DNA of 64,000 nucleotides. Source: Prescottella agglutinans (GTDB lineage Bacteria > Actinomycetota > Actinomycetes > Mycobacteriales > Mycobacteriaceae). The position numbers were made by a program, and so were the translations under genes. Shown here in pieces: positions 16,662 through 28,520 of this stretch (position 1 is its first letter; each line of letters opens with the position of its first letter). A model generated the notes under the pieces. The model searched no databases, was not told the DNA's origin, and worked only from the letters and a program-made list of their open reading frames with translations. The DNA lies in assembly GCF_004011865.1 (NCBI RefSeq), contig NZ_RKLP01000001.1:124001-188000 (forward strand), written 5' to 3'.

Positions 16662-17594
16662 TCAGAAGGCTCGCCGCAGCAGGCGTTCGGCGTCGGCGGC
16701 GATGGTGCGGACGACCTCGCCGGCCGGACGCTCCGACGTCACGAGACCGGCCACCTCGCCGGCGTACACGACACCCTGATTCGGATCCGCGGGATCGTAA
16801 GCGGCCGAGAGGGTTTCGTTGTTCGCACCCTGACCGTGCCACTTCGCGGTGTAGTCGTTGGCGAGGGCGCGCCCGCCCCAGCGGGCCGGCCAGGGCTGAT
16901 CGCGAGCCTGGTCGAACACCGACGTGTAGACGGTGTCGGCGCTGCCGGCCTCGATCAGTTTGGCGCGCGCGTACGCGGGGCCGATCGTTTCGGGGCTGGC
17001 GAGGAGGGCGGTGCCGATCATCGCGCCGTCGGCGCCGGCCGCGATGACGGCGGCCAGTCCCCGGCCCGTTCCGATGCCGCCGGCCGCGAGCACCGGGAGG
17101 CTCGTCGCGTCGAGCACTTCCTGCAGCAGCGGCAGCGTGCCGATCCGCCCGGTGTGCCCGCCCGCCTCGCCGCCCTGCGCGATGACGAAGTCGACCCCCG
17201 CCCGCTCGACGACCCGCAGGTCCTCGAGCGTGTTGACCTGCGAGACGGCCAACGCACCGGCCGCGTGGACCCGCTCGACGTACGGCGCGGGATCGCCGAA
17301 GGACAGCGACACCACGCGGGGCTTCTCGGCCAGCGCCGCATCCAGCAGGGTGTCGTCCACGTCGAGGGACCACGTCATCAGCCCGATGCCGAGCAGACCA
17401 CCCCCGATCTCGCGGGCGATCGCGGACTCCTCGGCGATCCAGTCGGGGGTGGCGTAGCGCGCTGCGCCGAGCAGGCCCAGGCCGCCGGCCCGGGTCACCT
17501 CCCCGGCGAGCTGCCCGCCGGCGCGCCCACCCATGGGGGCACCGAAGATCGGCACCTCCAACCCGAGTTCACGGGTCAACCAGGTGCCGATCAT
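16662..17594 (-). CDS. Nitronate monooxygenase-family FMN enzyme
   Basis: 310-residue TIM-barrel flavoprotein resembling nitronate monooxygenases (2-nitropropane dioxygenases) and enoyl-reductase-like relatives. Visible signatures are PIFGAPMGG near the N-terminus, the conserved QGGEAGGHTG (140-149) with the active-site-like H147, and AAGGIGTGRGLAA for phosphate binding of FMN. It begins 11 bases after the lepA stop, so it may be co-transcribed. It could detoxify nitronates or act on another oxidisable substrate. Confidence 0.82.
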   Translation of the reverse strand: MIGTWLTRELGLEVPIFGAPMGGRAGGQLAGEVTRAGGLGLLGAARYATPDWIAEESAIAREIGGGLLGIGLMTWSLDVDDTLLDAALAEKPRVVSLSFGDPAPYVERVHAAGALAVSQVNTLEDLRVVERAGVDFVIAQGGEAGGHTGRIGTLPLLQEVLDATSLPVLAAGGIGTGRGLAAVIAAGADGAMIGTALLASPETIGPAYARAKLIEAGSADTVYTSVFDQARDQPWPARWGGRALANDYTAKWHGQGANNETLSAAYDPADPNQGVVYAGEVAGLVTSERPAGEVVRTIAADAERLLRRAF

Positions 17595-17605
17595 CGCGTC
17601 CCCTC

Positions 17606-19468
<1,863 letters not shown>

Positions 19469-20033
19469 GCCCAATTCCCTCGTCTCACTCGCGCACTGAC
19501 ATCGGCCCGGACCGGCATCCACTGCCTCCCGCGCCCTCCCATCATCCCCTGGACACCGGGGTGCGTACACATCCAGGGTCACGAGCGACGACTTCGAACG
19601 CGGTATCGAGCCACCGTCGGAATCGATGCGCCGTCACGGTCGGCGCCGGGGCGCCGCGATGCCGGACGTCCGCGCAGCATCGCCGGGACACGACGTCCGC
19701 GGTCTTCGAGACGAGAGGCCTGCCGACCGCCCCATCCTTCGGTCGACAGGCCACATCCGGCCCCGGGGTTGCCTGGCGGTGGTTGTCGAATCAGCTCTCC
19801 CTGCTGCCACCGCCCGGCCGTGCACCGGCGAGGTCAGGGGCCTGCGGCGCACCCCGACTGCCCCACGTGGAACAGGGCAGCGAGTTGGACGCTAGTCCAA
19901 CTCGACGGGCCGTGGGGCCTGTCGCGCAGACAACGACGATCTGACCGATTCAGAGACAGTCGTCTCGAGTCACCTGCGCCAGGGCAAATGCCGCGTCACA
20001 TCGCACCACCAACCCACGAGGGGATCCGACCGG
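19469..20033. other. Gene-free region upstream of lepA
   Basis: No convincing gene is visible on either strand; open frames exist only because of high GC. The region should hold the lepA promoter on the minus strand. Its most notable content is the palindrome GAGTTGGAC-gcta-GTCCAACTC (19882-19903), flanked by an outer CCCCACG/CGTGGGG pair. Confidence 0.5.
19882..19903. promoter_or_regulatory. Perfect 9+9 palindrome, possible TetR-type operator
   Basis: GAGTTGGAC, four bases, GTCCAACTC. Size and symmetry suit a TetR-family site. An outer inverted pair (19861-19867 and 19911-19917) surrounds it, so a structured RNA is also possible. No regulator gene is adjacent. Confidence 0.4.
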
Positions 20034-20234
20034 TCAGGACCGGCAGGTCCACCCGTCGACCGAATCGTCGAGTACCCGACACAATTCACACAGCGAGTAC
20101 GCACCCGCCGACGGACCGCGCCCCGAGGCACGGTCGAACCCGCGGATCCGACTCCCCCGCGGGCAGTCCACGAAGACGTGGAAGACCGCCCGATCCGGCT
20201 GGGTCATCGAGAAGTAGGGCAACGCCTTCCTCAT
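20034..20234 (-). CDS. Possible small hypothetical protein (66 residues)
   Basis: Begins MRKALPYFSMTQPDRAVFHV and contains two Cys-containing parts, DCPRGSRIRGF and SLCELCRVLDD. Third codon positions are strongly GC-rich, as in real genes here. No good ribosome site precedes the ATG, and an internal methionine (MTQPDR) is a possible start. It is divergent from the PemK-like gene. Four cysteines could bind metal. No family recognised. Confidence 0.35.
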   Translation of the reverse strand: MRKALPYFSMTQPDRAVFHVFVDCPRGSRIRGFDRASGRGPSAGAYSLCELCRVLDDSVDGWTCRS

Positions 20235-20429
20235 GAAGCATTTCAGTCCGTCCTCCCCGAGATCTTCGAATCCTCCGACGACGAACCGGTCGAACCGACT
20301 CCGTCACCGATTCATCGCCGCCACCTTCCGCCCGAGTTACACGTGTCCGGTCGGCAGACCCGAACGCATGCGACACCGCGGCGCCGGCGTCCCGAACCGG
20401 GGACCGCGACGCAACTAAACTCGGATCCC

Positions 20430-20987
20430 ATGGCGAGCACGTGGGGCAGTATCGGCAGGAAGCTCGGCACCTTCGCCGTCCAACAGGGCCCGAAACTGCT
20501 TCGGCAGCTTCAGAACACCGCGCCGGTCAAACGCGCGACCGAGGCGATCACCGGGCCGCCGCATCCCACGGTCGCTCCCGGTCGCCCGGCGTCACGCAGT
20601 TCCGCTCCCACGGCCCACCGGGCGCGCCGGATCGAGTACGCCCCGAGCCTGGACGGCCAGGCCGACCCGGGTGAGATCGTGTGGACGTGGGTCGCCTACG
20701 AGGAGGACCCGAGCCGGGGCAAGGATCGCCCGGTCCTCGTCGTCGGCCGGGACGGCCACACACTGCTCGGGCTGATGCTGTCGTCGAACAGCGGGCGGGA
20801 CGACGACCGCGACTGGCTACCGCTGGGCGCCGGCTCGTGGGACGCCGAGAACCGCCCCAGCTGGGTGCGGCTGGACCGGGTGCTCGACGTTCCCGAGGCC
20901 GGCATCCGCCGCGAGGGCGCCATCCTCGACCGGGCCCGCTTCGACGCCGTCAGCGCCCGCCTGCGCTCCGACTACAGCTGGACCTGA
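20430..20987 (+). CDS. PemK/MazF-like family protein
   Basis: 185 residues. The first 65 form a basic, flexible N-terminus (MASTWGSIGRKLGTFAVQQG). The rest resembles the PemK/MazF SH3-like barrel: GEIVWTWVAYEEDPSRGKDRPVLVVG, then LLGLMLSSN and SWVRLDRVLDV. No antitoxin gene lies beside it, and it sits next to lepA as Rv2405 does in M. tuberculosis, so it is probably a housekeeping PemK-like protein rather than half of a toxin-antitoxin pair. RNase activity is not proven by sequence. Confidence 0.75.
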   Translation: MASTWGSIGRKLGTFAVQQGPKLLRQLQNTAPVKRATEAITGPPHPTVAPGRPASRSSAPTAHRARRIEYAPSLDGQADPGEIVWTWVAYEEDPSRGKDRPVLVVGRDGHTLLGLMLSSNSGRDDDRDWLPLGAGSWDAENRPSWVRLDRVLDVPEAGIRREGAILDRARFDAVSARLRSDYSWT

Positions 20988-21007
20988 CCGGCCCACCGAC
21001 ACGACGC

Positions 21008-21044
21008 GAGGGGCCCGGCACACGATCCGCGTGCCGGGCCCCTC
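21008..21044. terminator. Bidirectional terminator
   Basis: Perfect 14-base arms (GAGGGGCCCGGCAC and complement) with a nine-base loop lie between the convergent PemK-like gene and aqpZ, ten bases from the aqpZ stop. Confidence 0.88.
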
Positions 21045-21054
21045 GAGGTTCGCG

Positions 21055-21825
21055 TCAGTCGTTGAGTCGATTGAAGCGGCCGAAGAGGGCGCGGTAGATG
21101 ACCGCACCCAACGCGCCGCCGATCAACGGGAACACGATGAACAACCACACCTGCCCCATGGCCCCGTCCTGGAAGGGCGCGACCGCGAAGCTGCGGGCCG
21201 GGTTGACCGACGTGTTGTCGATCGGGATCGAGATCAGGTGGATCACCGCCAGCGTGAAGCCGATCGAGACGCCGGCGAGCGGAAGGTCCGACAACTGGTC
21301 GGTCGATGCCAGCACCACGAAGACCAGCAGCGCGGTCAGCAGGATCTCCACCGTCATGGCGGCACCGATGCCGTAGCCCGGCAACACGAGCTGGCCCAGC
21401 GGGCCGGTCTCCGCCGAGGGGCTGTGCACACCCCAGCCGTTGGCGGCGAGGCCGTCCTCGGCGCGGCTGTAGGTGGGCAGGCTCTGGGCGATCGTGTAGA
21501 CCGCCAGACCCGCGGCGAGACCGCCGACCACCTGGGCACCCATGTAGATGCCCGCCTTGGCTCCCGAGATGCGGCCGAGGATGAAGTGGCCGAGCGTCAC
21601 CGCCGGGTTCACATGGCAGCCCGAGATCGGACCGATGGAGTAGACCAGGAACATCAGCGTGAGACCGAACGCGAACGCGATCCCTAGCTGACCGACCTTG
21701 GCCCCGGCGAAGACCGCCGTTCCGATCGCCGAGAAGACCAGGACGAAAGTGCCGATACCTTCCGCCAAGTACTTCTTGAGATCCGAAATCTCTTCCTTTT
21801 CCGCAATTTCCTGTGCTGTCGACAT
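21055..21825 (-). CDS. aqpZ: Aquaporin Z (water channel)
   Basis: 256-residue inner-membrane channel with six helices and two half-helices carrying NPA motifs (73-75 and 208-210). The narrow-filter residues H196 and R211, with IHLISIP and NTSVNPARS around them, are those of water-specific AqpZ rather than glycerol facilitators. The ATG has a GGGAGG ribosome site seven bases upstream; the frame upstream of it is open but not protein-like. A hydrophilic 18-residue N-terminus precedes helix 1. It may serve osmotic adaptation, together with the ectoine genes elsewhere in the window. Confidence 0.92.
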   Translation of the reverse strand: MSTAQEIAEKEEISDLKKYLAEGIGTFVLVFSAIGTAVFAGAKVGQLGIAFAFGLTLMFLVYSIGPISGCHVNPAVTLGHFILGRISGAKAGIYMGAQVVGGLAAGLAVYTIAQSLPTYSRAEDGLAANGWGVHSPSAETGPLGQLVLPGYGIGAAMTVEILLTALLVFVVLASTDQLSDLPLAGVSIGFTLAVIHLISIPIDNTSVNPARSFAVAPFQDGAMGQVWLFIVFPLIGGALGAVIYRALFGRFNRLND

Positions 21826-22132
21826 ACACCCACCTCCCGAAACCAGTTGATAAACGCTGTCGATCGGGACTTTACGTACAAGGTGGTCTGTTTGCGGGAT
21901 ATGGCGCGTGTCGGTCCGAATCCGCAGGCAGGAGCGCCTGTTCCACCGAAAGGCGGGCGCGCGCGGCCGTACGCCCGGACGGATCCGACCCGCCCGTCGA
22001 CGCCGCCTGGCGGAGCAGCGTCCGGACGCCGGTTTGAGATCGCGATACGGGTGCTGGTAATGTCGTCGGTCGGTACATACGTGTGCCCAGAGCTTTTCGA
22101 CAGAAACCCGCAAAGACGACAGGATTTTACGC
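21826..22132. other. Divergent intergenic region aqpZ / rpsT
   Basis: 307 bases with the rpsT promoter at its right side and the aqpZ ribosome site at its left. No further gene is seen. Confidence 0.5.
22034..22063 (+). promoter_or_regulatory. rpsT promoter
   Basis: TTGAGA (22034-22039), an 18-base spacer, and TAATGT (22058-22063), which fits TANNNT. The start codon of S20 follows about 70 bases downstream, leaving a leader in which S20 autocontrol could act. Confidence 0.6.
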
Positions 22133-22393
22133 GTGGCCAACATCAAGTCCCAGGTGAAGCGGATCCGCACCAACGAGCGCAACCGACTCCGCAACCAGTC
22201 GGTCAAGTCCTCGCTGCGTACGGCGATCCGTTCCTTCCGCGAGGCCGCGGCAGCCGGTGACAAGGACAAGGCCAACGAGCTCCTCGTCGCCACCAGCCGC
22301 AAGCTCGACAAGGCAGCCGGCAAGGGCGTCATTCACGCCAACCAGGCTGCCAACAAGAAGTCGGCGCTCGCGAAGGTCGCCAACTCTCTCTGA
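22133..22393 (+). CDS. rpsT: 30S ribosomal protein S20
   Basis: 86-residue basic protein that binds 16S rRNA in the small-subunit body. It begins [20 protein letters not shown] after the GTG start and has the all-helical Lys/Arg/Ala composition of S20, ending [14 protein letters not shown] single-gene unit with its own promoter and terminator, convergent with holA. Confidence 0.98.
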   Translation: MANIKSQVKRIRTNERNRLRNQSVKSSLRTAIRSFREAAAAGDKDKANELLVATSRKLDKAAGKGVIHANQAANKKSALAKVANSL

Positions 22394-22430
22394 CAAGTTT
22401 CTGACGGTTCCACCGTCGCAAGCTCTGTAG

Positions 22431-22465
22431 AACTAGCCCCCCGATCAAGGATCGGGGGGCTAGTT
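22431..22465. terminator. Terminator between rpsT and holA
   Basis: Sixteen-base perfect arms (AACTAGCCCCCCGATC and complement) with a three-base loop, followed on the plus strand by TTCTTGT. It serves rpsT and probably also the convergent holA. Confidence 0.92.
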
Positions 22466-22519
22466 CTTGTCTCGGGCCTCCCGTCGGGCCAGGCCGGCGG
22501 GACGGCGTGCGGATCGCGG

Positions 22520-23497
22520 TCAGCGACCACCGTGGAGGGACGCGACCCGCTGCACCGCCCACTCGACGGCGTAGTCGGCGTCGGCGGCCTGACCCTTCAC
22601 ATCGGCATTGAGCTTCGCGACGACCTGCAGTGCCTCGCCGATCGACGTGGGGTCCCAGCCCCGGGCCTGCCCCTGCGCCTTCTTGATCTTCCACGGCGGC
22701 ATGCCGAGTTCGGAGGCCATCCGGAACGGGTCACCGCGGCCGGCCGAACCGACCCGGGCGATCGTGTGCACGGCGTCGGCGAGCGCGTCGGCGAGCAGGA
22801 CGTGCGCGACGCCGCGGTGCCTCGCCCATCGCAGGGCCTCCAGCGCACCGCGCCCGTCGCCGGCGACCGCCTTGTCGGCGACGTCGAACCCCGACACCTC
22901 GGCCTTACCCGAGTAGTACCGCTGCACCGCGCCGGCGTCGATCTTGCCGCCGGTGTCGGCGACCAACTGTGAACAGGCCGCGGCGAGCTCACGCAGGTCG
23001 GAACCGACGGCCTCGACGACCAGTTCCAGCACCTCCGGAGAGACGCGCACGCCCGCGGCCCGGAACTCGCCGCGCACGAAGTCCACGCGCTCGCCCGCCT
23101 TCAGCTTGGCGCACTGGTGCACGGTGGCGCCGGTCTTCTGCAGGACACCCGCCATCGCCTTCGCACGTCCCGCGCCGGAGTGCAGCACCACCAGCACGAC
23201 ACCCTCGGGTAGGTCCGCGGCGGCGTCCTGCACCAGCGTGACGGCGTCCTTGCCGGCTTCCGCGGCGGCCTCGAGCACGACCACCCTGTCCTCGGCGAAC
23301 AACGACGGGCTGAGTAGCTCGGCCAACTCCGGGGCGCTGGCGTCGCCGGCGCGCAGGCGCGAGACCGGGATGTCGTCCCCGGCCGGGCCCGCCGCGGCGC
23401 GCACCGCACCGATCACCGACGCGACCGCGCGCTCGACCAACAGTTCCTCGTCTCCGAGGACGAGGTGGAGCGGATCGGGTCGCGTAGAGGTGCTCAC
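22520..23497 (-). CDS. holA: DNA polymerase III delta subunit
   Basis: Clamp-loader wrench that opens the beta clamp, 325 residues. It begins [20 protein letters not shown] and carries the delta-typical [10 protein letters not shown] and [17 protein letters not shown] blocks; the end is a helical domain (HGGR-stop). The GTG start overlaps the comEC stop (GTGA), so the pair is coupled. The same order comEA-comEC-holA occurs in mycobacteria. Confidence 0.93.
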   Translation of the reverse strand: MSTSTRPDPLHLVLGDEELLVERAVASVIGAVRAAAGPAGDDIPVSRLRAGDASAPELAELLSPSLFAEDRVVVLEAAAEAGKDAVTLVQDAAADLPEGVVLVVLHSGAGRAKAMAGVLQKTGATVHQCAKLKAGERVDFVRGEFRAAGVRVSPEVLELVVEAVGSDLRELAAACSQLVADTGGKIDAGAVQRYYSGKAEVSGFDVADKAVAGDGRGALEALRWARHRGVAHVLLADALADAVHTIARVGSAGRGDPFRMASELGMPPWKIKKAQGQARGWDPTSIGEALQVVAKLNADVKGQAADADYAVEWAVQRVASLHGGR

Positions 23498-25884
23498 GGG
23501 ACGATGGTGCCATGTGAACGCCCTACCACCGCAAGTGCCCCGGACCCGGATCGGACCACCGCGACGTCCCCGTCCGTGTCGGTGCGCATCGTGACGGCCC
23601 CCAGTGCCGTGACCCTGTCGACGATGCCGGGGTTGGGATGTCCGAACGGGTTGTCGGCGCCCACGCTGATCACCGCGAGGCGCGGCCGAACGGCGGCGAT
23701 GAATTCCGGTGCCGTCGTGCGCGATCCGTGGTGGGGCAGCTTCAGCACGTCCGCCCGCACCGACACCCCGGCCCGCAGGAGCGCACGCTGACCGGCCTCC
23801 TCCACGTCGCCGGTCAGCAGGATCGTGCCGGCCGGTGTGTGCGCCCTGATCACCAGAGAGGTGTCGTTGGCGGCGTCGTCGGCCGTCGCCTCGGTCCGCG
23901 GCGGCGGGACCAACGGACCCAGCACCTGCAGGCGCAGGTGGCCGAGAACCAGGTCGCGACCGGGTTCGAGACGCACCAGCGGGACGTCGGCGCGCGCCGC
24001 GGCCCCGGACACGAAGCGGAACCCGCCACCGGGCAGGCTCGCCGGACCGATCGCGATCGCGCCCACCGCGCGGCCGCCCAGCGCACCCTCGAGTCCCCCG
24101 TAGTGATCCGCGTGCAGGTGCGTCACGATCAACAGCGCGATCTCGCCGACACCGAGGCGCCGCAGGCAGCGGTCCATCGGCCCGGGATCCGGGCCGGCGT
24201 CCACCACCACGGCGCGACCGTCGCCCGTCGCCAGGACCAGGCCGTCGCCCTGCCCGACGTCGCATGCGACGAACGACCAACCGTCGGCCGGCCACCCCGG
24301 CGAGTACACCCGGGTCGGCACCCAGACCGTGGCCACCCCGATCCCGAGCGCCAGCAGGATCCGGCGCGACCAGCGGTGTCGCGCCGCCACCGCCGCGACG
24401 GCCAGCACGAGCGCCACGACCGCGGCCCCGGTCACCCCGCCCGCCACCGCGACCGTGCCGCCCGGCACGGCGGCCGCGCGGTCGGCGACCTCGAGCAGCC
24501 ACCACAGCGGCGGCCCCGCGAGCCGCACGACGAGCGCGGCGGGCGGCGCCCACAGCGCGGCGAGGACCGCGGTCACGGCACCCACCACGGTGATCGGGGC
24601 GACGACGGGCGCGACGAGGATGTTGGCGACGATCGACACGATGCTGACGGTCCCCGACATCGCCGCCACCAGCGGCGCCGTGACCACGAACGCCGCGACG
24701 GCCACGGCGCACATCTCCGCGACCCACCGCGGCCAGCACCGTTCCCGCAGCCGATCCACCAGGACCGGTGAGACCACCACCAGCCCGGCGGTCGCGGCCA
24801 CCGACAGTGCGAAGCCGAAATCGACTGCGAGCGCGGGGAACAACGCGAGGAGCACCACGACGGCGGCCGCGAGGGCGGGGATCGCCTGCCTGCGCCGACC
24901 GGTGACCAGGGCCAGCAGGGCGACACTTCCCATCGCGGCGGCGCGGAGCACACTCGGCGACGGCCGGGCGATGACGACGAAGGCGGCGAGGGCCACCCCG
25001 GCCAGCACCGCCCCGGCGCGGGGACCGATCCCGGCGCAGCGGACCAGCAGCAGCACCGCGCCCAACACGATGGAGACGTTGGCACCGGACACCGCGGTGA
25101 GGTGCGAGAGACCGGCGGCGGTGAAGGCATCCTTCACCCCCTGCGGCAGCGCGGACGTGTCGCCGACGACGAGACCGGGCAGCAGGCCGGCCTGATCAAG
25201 CGGCAGGGCCGAGGCGGCCGACGCCAGCCGTTCCCGCACCGCTCCCGCCCAGCGCTGGATCGTCGACGGCGGGTCGATGCGCACCGGCGGGCCCGTGGCC
25301 CGCACCACCGCGACCGTGAGATCGCTGCGCTCGGGTTCGGTCAGCCGTCCGCGCAGCGTCACCCGCTGACCGGGCAGCAGGTTCTCCCACTGCGCCGCCT
25401 CGGCGAACACCACCACCGATCCACCCACGCCGGTCGTTCCCCCCGCATCCGTCACGGACTGCAGCGACGCCCGGATCATCAGCCGTCGTGCTCCCCCGAA
25501 ACCCTGACCGCGCAACGGCTTCGGATCGTCGGCGAGGACGACGATCAGTGTGGCGGAGGCACCGTCGGCCGCCTTCCCCGCAAGCGGGTGGACCGCGACC
25601 GCGTGGGCGCGCACGGCGATCGCCGCGGCGAACCCCGCGCCGAGGAGCGCGGCGGCGACAGTCGCCACGGCGACGCCGACCACGGTCGACGGCACCCCGC
25701 GACGGCGTCCCCACAGCGCGATGCCCGCGGCCAGCGCACCCGCACCGGCCAGCCCGAGTCCGAGGGTCGCGGCGGCGCGCCACCCGGCGAGCATCCCGAC
25801 GATCGTCGCCGCCCAGCAGATCGCCGCCGACGGCACGAGACGCAGATCGAGGGGCCGCGCCCGATCCGTCACAGGCGATCTCAC
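23494..25884 (-). CDS. comEC: ComEC/Rec2-family membrane protein with metallo-hydrolase domain
   Basis: 796-residue inner-membrane protein of the competence DNA-channel family. The first part has several hydrophobic helices, then the competence domain ([17 protein letters not shown]). The C-terminus is a beta-lactamase-fold nuclease-like domain with HLHADH (589-594) and LPHHGS (717-722). It would pass or process single-stranded DNA at the membrane. No pilus genes are in the window, so natural transformation is not implied. It ends by overlapping holA and starts four bases after comEA. Confidence 0.9.
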   Translation of the reverse strand: MRSPVTDRARPLDLRLVPSAAICWAATIVGMLAGWRAAATLGLGLAGAGALAAGIALWGRRRGVPSTVVGVAVATVAAALLGAGFAAAIAVRAHAVAVHPLAGKAADGASATLIVVLADDPKPLRGQGFGGARRLMIRASLQSVTDAGGTTGVGGSVVVFAEAAQWENLLPGQRVTLRGRLTEPERSDLTVAVVRATGPPVRIDPPSTIQRWAGAVRERLASAASALPLDQAGLLPGLVVGDTSALPQGVKDAFTAAGLSHLTAVSGANVSIVLGAVLLLVRCAGIGPRAGAVLAGVALAAFVVIARPSPSVLRAAAMGSVALLALVTGRRRQAIPALAAAVVVLLALFPALAVDFGFALSVAATAGLVVVSPVLVDRLRERCWPRWVAEMCAVAVAAFVVTAPLVAAMSGTVSIVSIVANILVAPVVAPITVVGAVTAVLAALWAPPAALVVRLAGPPLWWLLEVADRAAAVPGGTVAVAGGVTGAAVVALVLAVAAVAARHRWSRRILLALGIGVATVWVPTRVYSPGWPADGWSFVACDVGQGDGLVLATGDGRAVVVDAGPDPGPMDRCLRRLGVGEIALLIVTHLHADHYGGLEGALGGRAVGAIAIGPASLPGGGFRFVSGAAARADVPLVRLEPGRDLVLGHLRLQVLGPLVPPPRTEATADDAANDTSLVIRAHTPAGTILLTGDVEEAGQRALLRAGVSVRADVLKLPHHGSRTTAPEFIAAVRPRLAVISVGADNPFGHPNPGIVDRVTALGAVTMRTDTDGDVAVVRSGSGALAVVGRSHGTIVP

Positions 25885-25888
25885 CGCG

Positions 25889-26782
25889 TCACAGCGTCAC
25901 CAGATCGCGCAGCTTCGCGAGCCGGGCGGGCCCGATGCCATCCACCTCGCCCAGCTGTTCGACGTCGGTGAACTTGCCGTTGGTCTGTCGCCACGCCACG
26001 ATGGCCGCCGCGGTGACCGGCCCGACGCCCGGCAGCGCGTCCAGGTCCGCCTCGGCGGCCGTGTTCAGGTCGACCTTCCCGACCCCCTTCGCCGGGGCAC
26101 CGGCGGCACCGCCCGACACCGCCGTTCCGGCGCCCACCCGGGCACTGCCCACGGTGGTGGGCCCGCCGTCGGGAGGCGTCACCCCGACGAGGATCTGGTC
26201 ACCGTCGTCGACCTTCTCGGCCATGTTGAGTCCCAGCACATCTGCGCCCGGCCGCGGACCGCCGGCGGCGGCGAGGGCGTCGGCGATCCGGGAGCCGGGT
26301 GGCAGCCGCACCAGCCCCGCCTGGTTGACGAGTCCGACGACGCTGACCACCAGTGGGGCGTCGGGCCCGGGCGGTGCCAGCTGGGCGGACGGGGGCACCA
26401 ACCGGTCCCCCGCACCGGCGCCCGGCTCCTGCTCCTGTACCTCCACGACCGGCAGCGGCGGCACCGCTCGCGCCGTCGGACGATCCCGCCACACCGACAC
26501 CGCCGCGACCCCGGCCGCGACCACGCCGACGACGACGAGGGCGGCCGCACCGCGCCGTCCCACGTTCAGTCGTGTCGCCCACCGGCGCGACGAATCCCGC
26601 AGGCCGTCCGGCTCGTCCGGTGAATCGTCCTGATCGGACAGCCAACCCGGCGCCCACGTCGGAGTGTCGTCGTCGTCGACGGGGTCGGCCGCGTCGCGGA
26701 CGCCCGGGCGCGTCGGCGCCGGCATGGTGGACGCCGCCGCCAGCCGGCTCCGCACCCTCGCTCGATCCTGATCGGTACCCAT
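25889..26782 (-). CDS. comEA: ComEA-family DNA-binding protein
   Basis: 297 residues. A long hydrophilic cytoplasmic N-terminus (about 75 residues, acidic) leads to one membrane helix (AALVVVGVVAAGVAAVSV). An SLBB-like domain (VSVVGLVNQAGLVRLPPGSR) follows. The last 62 residues hold two helix-hairpin-helix motifs (DLNTAAEADLDALPGVGPVTA and EVDGIGPARLAKL), the DNA-binding part, placed outside the membrane. Its linker is Gly/Ala-rich. Paired with comEC as in many Gram-positive bacteria. Confidence 0.9.
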   Translation of the reverse strand: MGTDQDRARVRSRLAAASTMPAPTRPGVRDAADPVDDDDTPTWAPGWLSDQDDSPDEPDGLRDSSRRWATRLNVGRRGAAALVVVGVVAAGVAAVSVWRDRPTARAVPPLPVVEVQEQEPGAGAGDRLVPPSAQLAPPGPDAPLVVSVVGLVNQAGLVRLPPGSRIADALAAAGGPRPGADVLGLNMAEKVDDGDQILVGVTPPDGGPTTVGSARVGAGTAVSGGAAGAPAKGVGKVDLNTAAEADLDALPGVGPVTAAAIVAWRQTNGKFTDVEQLGEVDGIGPARLAKLRDLVTL

Positions 26783-26850
26783 GCGCCGACCGTAGATTCC
26801 GGCGACGACGCCGGACCGCCCGCAGGCGCGTCACGGAAGAAGTCTGTGGA

Positions 26851-27720
26851 TCAATCGCGGGCTGTGGATGAATCCCCGGACGGTTCGTCGGCGTCCGCAC
26901 CGCCCGGACACACCACGACGCCGACGGCACCCGGGCCGACGTGCGCGCCGAGCACGCTTCCGATCTCGGTGACGACCAGTTCGGTCATCGCGGGGACGCG
27001 TTCCTTCAGCTGTGCGGCAACCTCTTCCGCACGCTGCGGCGCACCCGAATGGTGCACGGCGACGGCCGCGGGCTCCGCTCCGGCGTGCTCGACGGCCGCG
27101 TCGACCAGCTTGCCCAGCGCCTTGGTGGACGTGCGGGTCTTCTCCCGCAGTACCAGCTTGCCGTCGACCAGGTGCAGCACCGGCTTCATCGCGAGCGCCG
27201 TGCCGAGCAGGGCGGCGGCCGTCCCGATCCGCCCCCCACGACGCAGGTGATCGAGTCGGTCGACGACGATCAGCGTGCGGCCGCGGGCGGCCACCTCGAC
27301 GGCCCGCTGGTACACCGCTTCGAGACTGCGCCCGGCGCGCGCGACCCGGGCCGCGGCGAGCGCCGGGTACCCGAGTCCCATCCCGGCCGACGCGGAGTCG
27401 ACGACGCGGACCTTGTCCCCCAGGGTCTCCGCCGCCTGCCGACCGGCCTCCCAGGTCCCCGACAGCTGCCGGGAGATGTGCACGGCGACGACCCCGTCCC
27501 CGCCGCTGTCGGCCAGCGCCGCCGCGTACGCGTCGCCGAGTTCACCCGGCGACGCCCCCGACGTGGTCACCCCGGACAGGCCGTCCGGGACGTCGTCGAC
27601 GCCGTCTCGATAGTCGTGCCCGTCGTGGAGCACGTGCAGCGGCACGACACGGATGCCGAACCGGTCCACCAGTTCGGGTGACAGGCAGGCCGAGGAGTCG
27701 GTGACGACGACGACAGGCAC
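26851..27720 (-). CDS. DegV-family fatty-acid-binding protein
   Basis: 289 residues. It starts MPVVVVTDSSACLSPELVDR and shows the family blocks HISRQLSGTWEAG and RLDHLRRGGRIGTAAALLGT. DegV proteins bind one long-chain fatty acid and act as FakB partners of fatty-acid kinase in firmicutes. No kinase is adjacent here, so the partner is unknown. Positional equivalent of M. tuberculosis Rv2417c. Confidence 0.88.
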   Translation of the reverse strand: MPVVVVTDSSACLSPELVDRFGIRVVPLHVLHDGHDYRDGVDDVPDGLSGVTTSGASPGELGDAYAAALADSGGDGVVAVHISRQLSGTWEAGRQAAETLGDKVRVVDSASAGMGLGYPALAAARVARAGRSLEAVYQRAVEVAARGRTLIVVDRLDHLRRGGRIGTAAALLGTALAMKPVLHLVDGKLVLREKTRTSTKALGKLVDAAVEHAGAEPAAVAVHHSGAPQRAEEVAAQLKERVPAMTELVVTEIGSVLGAHVGPGAVGVVVCPGGADADEPSGDSSTARD

Positions 27721-27724
27721 GCCC

Positions 27725-28507
27725 CTACCCTATTTCGCTCTCGGCGGGGTCTGCAGTGCGACGGACGTTCTTGATCGCGTCGATCATGGCCGCGGCGACT
27801 TCCTCGTGTGCGTCCCAGCCCCAGTGGATGCCGTCCGGGTTGGCCCGGTCCGAGAAGATGTTCTCGCGCACCGCGGCCGCGAGATCGACCATGGGAACGC
27901 CCTTCTCGGCCGACCACGCCTCGAGCGCGCGGACCGCCGGGGCGCGCCCGGTGTGCACCTGCCCGTACGCGTCGCAGCGGTGCACCGAGGGGTAGGTACC
28001 GATCACCGGCAGGTCCGGACGGATCGCGGCGAGCGCGTCCCGGCAGCTCTCGAGGTACTCGACCGACAGCTTCGGCGGCAGCGCCACCGGACGGCCGAGC
28101 TTCGACAGCCGCGGCTGCAGCCACTGGTAGCCCGAGCGCACCACGCGGCGCAGCGCCGGCGGCCGGATGTAGCGCAGCTGTTCGCGCAGCGCCGTGGGCA
28201 GCGGCGACGGCAGCGAATCCATGCCACCGACCGCGAACACGACGGCACCGGCCTGCGGCACCGTCGCCCACACGCGCGGATCCTGGGTGATCGCCCACCA
28301 CGCGTCCCGGCTGGTCCAGCCGATCCGCGCGACGAGTTCGACGCGCCACCCCAGTTCCTTCGCCACCAGGCTCGGCCAGATCCGCGGATGGTCGGCCGGC
28401 AGCCCGCCCTTGGGCCCGTAATACGCCAGCGAATCCGCGACCACCAGCAGGACGGGCTGTCCCGAGTCGGCAGACGTCACGACGGCCTCGCCGTCCGCGG
28501 ACGTCAC
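27725..28507 (-). CDS. octT: SGNH hydrolase, likely diglucosylglycerate octanoyltransferase
   Basis: 260-residue SGNH/GDSL-fold enzyme with the nucleophile block [10 protein letters not shown], the oxyanion G in FAVGGMDSL, and a [10 protein letters not shown] end carrying the catalytic D and H. The neighbouring gpgP and the order shared with M. tuberculosis (Rv2418c-Rv2419c) point to OctT, which adds octanoate to diglucosylglycerate during methylglucose lipopolysaccharide synthesis. I chose a GTG 13 bases after the gpgP stop; an in-frame GTG 12 codons later and upstream starts inside gpgP are alternatives. Confidence 0.75.
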   Translation of the reverse strand: MTSADGEAVVTSADSGQPVLLVVADSLAYYGPKGGLPADHPRIWPSLVAKELGWRVELVARIGWTSRDAWWAITQDPRVWATVPQAGAVVFAVGGMDSLPSPLPTALREQLRYIRPPALRRVVRSGYQWLQPRLSKLGRPVALPPKLSVEYLESCRDALAAIRPDLPVIGTYPSVHRCDAYGQVHTGRAPAVRALEAWSAEKGVPMVDLAAAVRENIFSDRANPDGIHWGWDAHEEVAAAMIDAIKNVRRTADPAESEIG

Positions 28508-28520
28508 GCCGCCCTCGCCG

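Noticed and set aside
20430-20987. Toxin-antitoxin locus at the PemK-like gene
   Set aside because: No antitoxin-sized partner gene lies directly upstream or downstream on the same strand, and the conserved location next to lepA suggests a chromosomal housekeeping member.
23494-26782. Active natural-competence locus
   Set aside because: comEC and comEA occur widely in actinobacteria not known to be transformable, and no pilus or other competence gene is present here.
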